Of a DNA stretch of 41,689 bases, positions 35,864 to 41,689 are shown piece after piece. The notes under the pieces were generated by a model. The model saw only the letters and a list, made by a program, of their open reading frames with translations, did no database searches and was not told the DNA's origin. The position numbers and the translations under genes were made by a program. Positions within the stretch are counted from its first letter, which is position 1. Every line of letters starts with the position of its first letter. Where the stretch lies: positions 1 through 41,689 of the forward strand of contig CALHCB010000008.1 in NCBI GenBank assembly GCA_937930695.1, given 5' to 3'. This DNA is from an uncultured Acidimicrobiales bacterium. Its GTDB lineage: Bacteria > Actinomycetota > Acidimicrobiia > Acidimicrobiales > SZUA-35.

Positions 35864-38320
35864 TCAGTCGACAAGCGCTAACTCGAGGACCTCGTCGATC
35901 TCCTTCACCAGGTGAATCGTCATCTGTTCTCGGATGTCCTCAGGGACGTCGTCGACATCGTCACCGTTGCCAAAGGGAAGCAGCACCGTGCGAATCCCGG
36001 CTCGGTGCGCGGCGAGCACCTTTTGCTTGACACCACCGATTGGGAGAACTCGGCCCTGCAAGGTCACCTCGCCGGTCATGGCAACGTCACTTCGCACTGG
36101 CGTCTCGCTCAACAGACTGACGAGTGCGGTGGTCATGGTGATGCCAGCGCTCGGGCCATCCTTCGGGACTGCTCCCGCTGGGAAGTGCACGTGGATCTGC
36201 TTGCCCTCAGGTATGCGCACGTCCCATCGGTGCCCGTTGGCGCTGACGACCGATCGTGCGAGCGACGCTGATTCCTTCATGACATCGCCGAGTTGGCCCG
36301 TGAGCAGGGGATCCCCGGCTCCGTCGATCAGGGCAGTCTCGACGAAGAGCACGTCGCCGCCTGCGCCGGTGACCGCCAGCCCCGTGGCGATGCCAGGACG
36401 GTCGATGCGATCGGCGACCTCTTCGGTCGGCAACGCTCGCCCAAGGAGATCGCGAAGATCCTCGGGTGAGATCTCGATCGAGGAGGACGCGTCGTCTCCC
36501 GAGCGGCTCGCCAGGGTGGTTGCCGTCTTTCGCAGCACCTTGTCGATCAGCCGTTCGAGGGTGCGGACACCAGCCTCCCGGGTGTAGTCCGCCGCGATGG
36601 CAACGATCGCTTCATCGGTGATGGTGACCTCATCGCTCGTGAGCCCGTTTTGTTCAATGAGCCGTGGCAGGAGGTGGTCGGTTGCGATGGCTGCTTTTTC
36701 ACGCGATGTGTAGCCATCGAGCCGAATGACTTCCATTCTGTCGAGAAGGGGTCCCGGGATCGTGTCGAGCACATTTGCGGTCGCGATGAACACTGCGTCG
36801 GACAGATCGAAGTCGAACTCGAGGTAGTGGTCTCGGAACGTCTGGTTCTGCGCTGGGTCAAGGACTTCGAGCAGGGCGGACGAAGGGTCGCCCTGCCAGC
36901 CAGATCCGAGCTTGTCGATTTCGTCGAGCAAGATCACGGGGTTCATTGATCCCGCCTCGGTGAAGGCCCGAACCAGGCGCCCCGGTCGAGCCCCGACATA
37001 GGTGCGTCGGTGACCTCGGATCTCCGCTTCGTCTCGCACACCGCCGAGCGCCACTCGCACAAACGAGCGTCCGAGGGTCTGTGCAATCGATTCACCCAGT
37101 GAGGTCTTGCCGACCCCTGGAGGGCCGACGAGCGCAAGGATTGCTCCGCCTCGGCGCCGGCCTGAGCCGGCGTTGCCTTCGACGCCGCGTTCTGCCCGCA
37201 GTTTGCGCACCGCCAGAAACTCGATCAGACGATCTTTGACCTCGTCGAGACCGGTGTGATCTGCATCCAGTACCTCTCGGGCAGTGGCAAGGTCGAGTTG
37301 GTCGGTTGAACGCTCACCCCACGGCAATTCGAAAACGGTGTCGAGCCATGTGCGAATCCAGTTGGCTTCCATCGATTCGTTGCCGGTTCGCTCAAGCCGA
37401 TCAATCTCTTTCTTGATGGCGTCGATGGTGGATTCGGGAATGACGTTGTCCCCGATTGCGTTGTTGTCCCCGATTGCATTGCCCTCGAGATCTCGTTCGA
37501 TGATGGCACTGAGCTTTGCCCGGTAGTCGCCGATGACGTCTTCGTCGCCCTCGTCGAGCTCGGACTTGATTGCCGCGAGTTGACGACGAAGGATCGCTTC
37601 TCGTTGGGACTTCTCGAGATCGTCGGTGACCTCGCGCTGAATACGTTCGCGCGTCTCCAATTCGGCAAGCGCTTCTTTTACCCAGGTGGTGGCAAGCGTG
37701 AGCCGGGCCGCGACGTCGACAGTTTCGAGCAACTCGATGCGGCGGTCGTGGCTGAGTTCTGGCCAATACCCGACCGAGTCAGCAAGCGCTCCGGGTGAAG
37801 AAATCTCGCGCAACGCGCCGGACATCCGGCGACCCCCGACCTTCTCCAACAAATTCGAGGCGGCGGCCCGATAGGTCGCGGCGAGGTCGTCGATTTCTGT
37901 GGTGGGATCTGGATCGACGATCGTTTCGGCTTCGACCCAGAGCGCAGATGTTGCCCCGATCACGCCGGTGCCTACTCGTGCTCGGTGCAGAGCACGAATC
38001 GTCACCGCGGGAGTGCCATCGGGAAGTGTCGAACGGTCCTCGATTGCGGCGACCACGCCGACTCGTGCGTAGCGATGGCTTCCTGCGGTCTGGTTTGCCG
38101 ATGGAACGGCGACGCGTGGCACGAGTAAGAGACGATCGGCGGCGGCATTGAGCACGGTCGACGCTTCTTCTGACTGGATGGAGATGGTGACGACCATCTC
38201 GGGAAGCACGACGCCGTCGGTCAGTGGGAGGACGGGAAGGGTTTCAAGATCGAGGTCAGGATCACTGTTCGAGGCTGTTTGCGGTGAGGTCGGGGTGTCG
38301 GGAGATGTTGGAGCGGGCAT
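35864..38320 (-). CDS. lon: ATP-dependent protease La (Lon)
   Basis: An 818-residue cytoplasmic AAA+ protease that degrades damaged and regulatory proteins. The N-terminal LON substrate-binding domain starts near [18 protein letters not shown]. Walker A is GPPGVGKTS (Gly399-Thr406) and Walker [11 protein letters not shown]. The protease domain has the catalytic dyad Ser724 in KDGPSAGIT and Lys767 in GGVKQKV. All are intact. It starts at ATG 38320 behind a strong GGAGGA ribosome site. It is divergent from the RGG gene, with an interleaved two-way promoter between them, and almost touches the yihY-like stop. Confidence 0.97.
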   Translation of the reverse strand: MPAPTSPDTPTSPQTASNSDPDLDLETLPVLPLTDGVVLPEMVVTISIQSEEASTVLNAAADRLLLVPRVAVPSANQTAGSHRYARVGVVAAIEDRSTLPDGTPAVTIRALHRARVGTGVIGATSALWVEAETIVDPDPTTEIDDLAATYRAAASNLLEKVGGRRMSGALREISSPGALADSVGYWPELSHDRRIELLETVDVAARLTLATTWVKEALAELETRERIQREVTDDLEKSQREAILRRQLAAIKSELDEGDEDVIGDYRAKLSAIIERDLEGNAIGDNNAIGDNVIPESTIDAIKKEIDRLERTGNESMEANWIRTWLDTVFELPWGERSTDQLDLATAREVLDADHTGLDEVKDRLIEFLAVRKLRAERGVEGNAGSGRRRGGAILALVGPPGVGKTSLGESIAQTLGRSFVRVALGGVRDEAEIRGHRRTYVGARPGRLVRAFTEAGSMNPVILLDEIDKLGSGWQGDPSSALLEVLDPAQNQTFRDHYLEFDFDLSDAVFIATANVLDTIPGPLLDRMEVIRLDGYTSREKAAIATDHLLPRLIEQNGLTSDEVTITDEAIVAIAADYTREAGVRTLERLIDKVLRKTATTLASRSGDDASSSIEISPEDLRDLLGRALPTEEVADRIDRPGIATGLAVTGAGGDVLFVETALIDGAGDPLLTGQLGDVMKESASLARSVVSANGHRWDVRIPEGKQIHVHFPAGAVPKDGPSAGITMTTALVSLLSETPVRSDVAMTGEVTLQGRVLPIGGVKQKVLAAHRAGIRTVLLPFGNGDDVDDVPEDIREQMTIHLVKEIDEVLELALVD

Positions 38321-38337
38321 TTTTGTTCCTCCAGGGG

Positions 38338-38372
38338 TTGCGTATTACTTGATTACACGTAATATCAGTCAA
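38338..38372. promoter_or_regulatory. Interleaved divergent promoter of lon and the RGG gene, with palindrome
   Basis: Minus strand: TTGACT (38372-38367), 17 bases, AGTAAT (38349-38344), toward lon. Plus strand: TTGCGT (38338-38343), 16 bases, TAATAT (38360-38365), toward the RGG gene. The palindrome ATTAC-AC-GTAAT (38352-38363) lies in the lon spacer and overlaps the plus -10. The region is AT-rich compared with its surroundings. Confidence 0.5.
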
Positions 38373-38399
38373 CAGGGAATCACCACTGAAGTATTCCCG

Positions 38400-38506
38400 C
38401 CACGATGTGAACGTGGTCACCGCCGGAAGGCGGCAACAACCCCGCCGAGGCGAGTCGGACCGACGAATTGTCCACCGTCTGGGCCCATCCGATGGGCGTA
38501 CGCCCA
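38400..38506 (+). promoter_or_regulatory. Structured 5' leader upstream of the RGG gene
   Basis: If transcription starts near 38372, the leader is about 165 bases. It can form CCACG/CGTGG (38400-38404 with 38412-38416); CCGCC-GGAA-GGCGG (38420-38433) with a GNRA tetraloop; and two competing hairpins, GCCCAT/ATGGGC (38483-38497, loop CCG) or TGGGC/GCCCA (38493-38506, loop GTAC). The second pair belongs to the perfect DNA palindrome TGGGCGTACGCCCA, which could instead be an operator. Confidence 0.45.
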
Positions 38507-38537
38507 CACGAGAACGAACGAAATGAGACGCCATCAC

Positions 38538-39179
38538 ATGGCTATGAATGAGAATTTTGAAGGAACAGGAAGAGGCGGGACCCGCCGAGGGTCCGGTCAG
38601 CGAGGCGGCCGTGGGCCTGGACAGCGAGGCGGCCGTGGGCCGCGTCGTCGTGAACGAGAGCAGGTCCCGTGCGATCCAACGGACGCAGCTGCATGGTTCA
38701 GCGGGCGCCTACCCGATGGCTGGTTCGACGGTCCGGTGACGGTCATCGTCGATCGCGACGAGATCCTTGTGACGGGGAAGTTGCGTCCACCGACTGACGT
38801 GCCTGAGGGCGCAGACGCCGCAAAGGTCGCTGCGGCCTCACGAATCGAAGGATTCCGCGATGAGACTCGTCAGGCCCGCATGGCGATTGCGGAAGCTGGT
38901 CAGCTCAAGTGGCTCCGCGTGGTGTCATGGGCCGCCACGTGTGGCGATGAGCACGTGACGTTTACGAATGCCGCAGTCCCGGTCATGACCAGGCTCCGGA
39001 TCGAGGATCGCCAGATCCTCGACACGCTCATCGACTCAGGTGTTGCTCGCAGCCGCTCTGAGGCGATGGCTTGGTGTGTGCAGCAGGTTGGCTTGCATCA
39101 GAGCGAATGGATCGACCGCCTTCGTGACGCGATGTCCGAGGTGGAGCGCATTCGGGCCGAGGGCCCAGAAGCCCAGTAG
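38538..39179 (+). CDS. RGG-repeat protein with C-terminal ribbon-helix-helix-like segment
   Basis: About 213 residues (ATG 38538; ATG 38544 also possible). Residues 10-40 are Gly/Arg repeats (RGG boxes such as QRGGRGPGQRGGRG), a low-complexity form that often binds RNA. The middle part has FSGRLPDGWFDGPVTVIVDRDEI and a conserved-looking helix DETRQARMAIAEAGQLKWLRVVSW. The C-terminal segment RQILDTLIDSGVARSRSEAMAWCVQQ resembles a ribbon-helix-helix DNA-binding fold. No named family recognised. Divergent from lon; the leader above it is unusually structured. Confidence 0.7.
   Translation: MAMNENFEGTGRGGTRRGSGQRGGRGPGQRGGRGPRRREREQVPCDPTDAAAWFSGRLPDGWFDGPVTVIVDRDEILVTGKLRPPTDVPEGADAAKVAAASRIEGFRDETRQARMAIAEAGQLKWLRVVSWAATCGDEHVTFTNAAVPVMTRLRIEDRQILDTLIDSGVARSRSEAMAWCVQQVGLHQSEWIDRLRDAMSEVERIRAEGPEAQ
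38598..38641 (+). repeat. 24-bp tandem repeat encoding RGG boxes
   Basis: The 20-base unit CAGCGAGGCGGCCGTGGGCC occurs at 38598-38617 and again at 38622-38641, a 24-base period. It encodes the repeated QRGGRGPG octapeptide of the RGG protein. Confidence 0.9.
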
Positions 39180-39184
39180 ATCAG

Positions 39185-39231
39185 AAACCCGCAAGCGAGT
39201 TTGGTGGTCTGTCCCTCTAGGGATGCCACCA
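39185..39231. terminator. Paired hairpins between RGG gene and nadD-like gene
   Basis: TGGTGG (39202-39207) pairs with CCACCA (39226-39231), and inside it TCCCT (39212-39216) pairs with AGGGA (39219-39223). A smaller hairpin, AAAC-CGC with GCG-GTTT and one mismatch, sits at 39186-39202. The large stem overlaps the last codons of the nadD-like gene. It probably ends both convergent transcripts, although T runs are short. Confidence 0.5.
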
Positions 39232-39786
39232 CTCTCCTTTGGACCGAGCGTGCTCGACCGCTTCGGGCAACATCACAGAATGATCTCCAGCCCTGGCCGC
39301 ACTCGATGAGACGTTGGCCAGGGCTGGATCGATTGGCAGCGCCAAGTGCTCGGGAACCACAAGTCCCTCGCGAGGAGCGACGGCAAGTTCGGGAAGATCG
39401 GAGAGCGACTGGTCGCGGTGCGCCGCGTCTTGGTACCAGTGGAGCTCCTGGATTTGATGCCACTTGTCTGCACCCATCACCAGCACGTCGAAACCGACAG
39501 AGATATCCACCAGGAGTTGGTCGCTCGTGAGGGCGATGTCGAGCCAGGAGATTTCAGCGGCCACGGCCTCGAGAACCTGAAGTCTTTCGCTCAACCTGTC
39601 GTCGTTGAGATCGAGCTTTCCCAGTGCTGCCCGCGACACCGTCCAGACAACGATGTCGAGTTGATGGTGCTCCTTTGCGGCCTCACTTACTGCGAGGTGG
39701 GCAATGGTCGGCGGGTTGAACGAGCCCGGATAGACACCGCGCCGGGTGGTGGGCGGCAGTTGTGCCTTGCTCCTGGAATCTGTCAT
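39217..39786 (-). CDS. NadD-like nucleotidyltransferase
   Basis: A 189-residue protein of the cytidylyltransferase-like fold, from ATG 39786, which overlaps the peptidase stop (ATGA). The nucleotide-binding motif is YPGSFNPPTIAHL; the second signature is GADKWHQI near residue 115; near the C-terminus SSSAAR stands where nicotinate-nucleotide adenylyltransferases have ISST-x-IR. The family makes NAD from nicotinate mononucleotide, but this copy is shorter and its last motif is degenerate, so it may act on another nucleotide. It lacks the usual obg/rsfS neighbours. Confidence 0.75.
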   Translation of the reverse strand: MTDSRSKAQLPPTTRRGVYPGSFNPPTIAHLAVSEAAKEHHQLDIVVWTVSRAALGKLDLNDDRLSERLQVLEAVAAEISWLDIALTSDQLLVDISVGFDVLVMGADKWHQIQELHWYQDAAHRDQSLSDLPELAVAPREGLVVPEHLALPIDPALANVSSSAARAGDHSVMLPEAVEHARSKGEWWHP

Positions 39787-41345
39787 GTTCCCGGAAGGCT
39801 CGGCATCTGTTCGTCGTTGATCCACGACTCAATGAGTGCGACGGCGTTCGGGTTCATCCACTCGCCGACGAGTTCGACAAAGTCATCGGTTGACGCGCTG
39901 CGCCCGCCGAACTTGGCGGTCCAGGCCCTCAGTAGCTCGAAGAACGAGTCGTCGCCCTCGGTTCGGCGAAGTGCTTCGAGGGCCAAGGCGCCACGAAGAT
40001 AGACATTTTGGCCGAAGAGCTCATCTGGATCGAGTCCGACGAGAGGCCCAAGTGCTGCGTTGTCCAACACACCGGCTGTTCGTTGGAACTGGTCTTGTCC
40101 GACAACAATCCCTGTCCAATACAGATCGGCCCACGAGGCGAAGCCTTCGTTGAGCCATATGTCGTCCCAGCTTGCAGGCGACACGTGGTTGCCGAACCAT
40201 TGGTGGGCAAGTTCATGGGCCTGCACCTGTTCGACGAAGACGGAGTCGTTGGCCAAGGTCTCGATGCCAAACAGACTCAAGGTTTGGTTCTCGAGGGCGT
40301 AGCCCAGTTGTTCGGGAACGCCGACCAGCCCGTAGGTGTCGAACGGGTAGGGGCCGAAGATCGGCTCGAACGCCTCGATCATGGCCTCGTGGCGCCCCTC
40401 GATGACAGCGCTCACTTCGTCTGCCCGACTCGTCGGGAATACGTCCCGCAGCACGATGGGAGTCTCGCGCCCTGTCGTCTGTATTTCGGTGGTCAAGATG
40501 ACGAAGTCGCCGATGACGACCGATGCCAGATAGGTGGCCATTGGGTCGTCCATGACCCAGACAAAGGTGGTCGATCCCTCGTTCGCGATCTCGCTGACCA
40601 GTAGGCCCGGCCCGGCGCCGATCAACCCCTCATCGACGGTCACCGAAATTTCGAAAGTGGCCTTGTCGAGAGGATGGTCGTTGCCGGGGAACCACGTCGC
40701 CGCGCCGAGAGGTTCTGCCGCGACATAACTACCCCAGGGCTCATCCAACCACCCGAGGTCAGTGGGAAATGCCGGATCGGGGACAGGCGTTGGCGTGCCG
40801 TGGTAGGTGATCTGAATCTGGCTGAGTGAGTCAGCGACGATCGTGCTGGTCGGTTCGACCGTGAGCTCGCGGCCATCGCGTGAGAAGGCTGCGTCGACGC
40901 CGTCGATTTGGATCTCGTCGACTGACATGCCGACGAGGTCGACGTTCAGCGAGCTGAGGTTCTGGGTTGCGAGAACGTCCAACGTCGCAACAGCTTGGAG
41001 CTCGGGGCCCGTTGCATCGAGAAGGATCTCGTAGTGCAAGACGTCATATCCGCCGTTGCCCAGACTCGGGAAGATCGGATCCCCGATTGAGTCGGCCCCG
41101 GCGACGACGTCGCCCTGCAGGGTCGGTAGTTCCTGGGTATCGCTGTTCGCAGTCGTGGTTGGAATGCGGTCATCGGCAGATGAGGAGGTTGGCCCCGACG
41201 TCGGGGCCCCACCACTGTCAGAGGGGCACGCGGTGGCCAGCAGGGCAAGAGCGCAGAGCACCGGAATTAGTCGGCGGGAAGAGCGACGGTCGAGAAATGG
41301 CTGTCGAGCCGCACTGTGTTCGCTCCCTCGTTTGCTTCCGGTCAC
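39783..41345 (-). CDS. M1-family zinc metallopeptidase lipoprotein
   Basis: A 520-residue lipoprotein from GTG 41345; the lipobox LLATAC puts the lipid-modified Cys at residue 40, followed by a Ser/Thr-rich linker. The M1 fold starts near YDVLHYEILLDAT. The zinc site is HELAH (His377, Glu378, His381) with Glu400 in NEGFASW. The exopeptidase motif, normally GAMEN or GGMEN, reads GYALEN (348-353), keeping Glu352 and Asn353 but not the Met. This fits an outward-facing aminopeptidase that may differ in substrate range. It is coupled to the nadD-like gene. Confidence 0.9.
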   Translation of the reverse strand: MTGSKRGSEHSAARQPFLDRRSSRRLIPVLCALALLATACPSDSGGAPTSGPTSSSADDRIPTTTANSDTQELPTLQGDVVAGADSIGDPIFPSLGNGGYDVLHYEILLDATGPELQAVATLDVLATQNLSSLNVDLVGMSVDEIQIDGVDAAFSRDGRELTVEPTSTIVADSLSQIQITYHGTPTPVPDPAFPTDLGWLDEPWGSYVAAEPLGAATWFPGNDHPLDKATFEISVTVDEGLIGAGPGLLVSEIANEGSTTFVWVMDDPMATYLASVVIGDFVILTTEIQTTGRETPIVLRDVFPTSRADEVSAVIEGRHEAMIEAFEPIFGPYPFDTYGLVGVPEQLGYALENQTLSLFGIETLANDSVFVEQVQAHELAHQWFGNHVSPASWDDIWLNEGFASWADLYWTGIVVGQDQFQRTAGVLDNAALGPLVGLDPDELFGQNVYLRGALALEALRRTEGDDSFFELLRAWTAKFGGRSASTDDFVELVGEWMNPNAVALIESWINDEQMPSLPGT

Positions 41346-41441
41346 TTACACAGTTGACCAGATGCGGCACCTGAAACGTTGGCACCGACCAGGGAAGGCT
41401 GAGGGCGATCTTGAGCTGGTAGCCAGTGGACCCTGACCCGC

Positions 41442-41447
41442 TACCGT
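41442..41447 (+). promoter_or_regulatory. -10 box for leaderless PaaI-like gene
   Basis: TACCGT lies seven bases before the GTG at 41455. Confidence 0.45.
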
Positions 41448-41454
41448 TTCGACG

Positions 41455-41689
41455 GTGAGTGATCCCGTTACCCGAGTCATGATGGCGCTTCATCCGCAGG
41501 TCGAAATTGATGACTCGGGAGAGCACACCGTCGGGCGGGCTGACTTCCATCCCGAACCCGAACACCGGGGAATCGCTGGTCTACTTCACGGGGGACTTGC
41601 TGCAACGGTGCTCGATCACGTATGCGCCCGAACTGCGGCGGCTGCGCTTGGCATGCATGTGATGACCGGGAAACTCGACGTGCGGTATC
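41455..41689 (+). CDS. PaaI/YbdG-type hotdog thioesterase (truncated by window edge)
   Basis: The first 78 residues of a hotdog-fold thioesterase, cut at the right edge of the window. After about 40 residues, GIAGLLHGGLAATVLDHVCART carries the family's HGG turn and the start of the long central helix; the next strand begins GMHVMTGKLDVRY. PaaI-like enzymes hydrolyse acyl-CoA thioesters; substrate and oligomer form are unknown. It is divergent from the peptidase gene, 109 bases away, and appears leaderless. Confidence 0.8.
   Translation, partial: MSDPVTRVMMALHPQVEIDDSGEHTVGRADFHPEPEHRGIAGLLHGGLAATVLDHVCARTAAAALGMHVMTGKLDVRY

Overview
The window reads as a stretch of core chromosome from a high-GC actinobacterium, most likely of the class Acidimicrobiia. 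This is inferred from GC-rich coding, many GTG starts, a GatCAB operon, a PASTA-domain Ser/Thr kinase, actinobacterial-style ECF sigma/anti-sigma genes and many apparently leaderless genes. No rRNA, tRNA, CRISPR array, transposase, integrase or prophage gene was seen. Genes are packed very tightly and no gene-free stretch exceeds about 255 bases.

Layout. 1-5.5 kb: a truncated PPK2 polyphosphate kinase gene, a protein with a C-terminal J domain, an alpha/beta hydrolase, an MFS transporter with a small membrane partner, a NifU-like Fe-S protein, MscL and a zinc-finger rhomboid protease. 5.5-10.3 kb: a methyltransferase, then a tRNA anticodon-loop modification run (cysteine desulfurase, MnmA, Sua5/TsaC) and a class II aldolase. 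10.3-16 kb: a membrane protein, NAD-dependent DNA ligase, a secreted Cys-containing protein and a PASTA kinase. 16-23.5 kb: a DHA2-type efflux pump, an SCP2-like protein, a ferredoxin, a YjbR-like protein and gatC-gatA-gatB with an Eis-like acetyltransferase. 23.5-31.6 kb: an ECF sigma factor with a fused anti-sigma/sensor, a lipoprotein, a MATE exporter and a four-gene operon for two ABC exporters. 31.6-41.7 kb: an SF2 helicase, a metallo-beta-lactamase-fold hydrolase, a dienelactone hydrolase-like protein, a YihY/BrkB membrane protein, Lon, an RGG-repeat protein with a structured upstream leader, a NadD-like protein, an M1 peptidase lipoprotein and a truncated PaaI-type thioesterase.

Genes that appear to work together. 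The cysteine desulfurase probably supplies sulfur to MnmA next to it, and Sua5 modifies the same tRNA region; GatCAB makes Gln-tRNA or Asn-tRNA. The sigma/anti-sigma pair is one envelope-sensing unit, and the ABC genes are translationally coupled through ATGA overlaps.

The least ordinary signals are organisational. At least ten genes have a TANNNT box 6-7 bases before the start codon, as expected for leaderless transcripts. Five of ten tail-to-tail gene pairs share four bases of overlapping stop codons (CTAG, CTAA or TTAG). One 23-base gap appears to drive two divergent leaderless genes through -10 boxes that share a TA step. The lon/RGG intergenic region combines an interleaved two-way promoter, an operator-like palindrome and a leader with several hairpins, two of which are mutually exclusive. 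All homology calls come from reading motifs by eye; no search was run.
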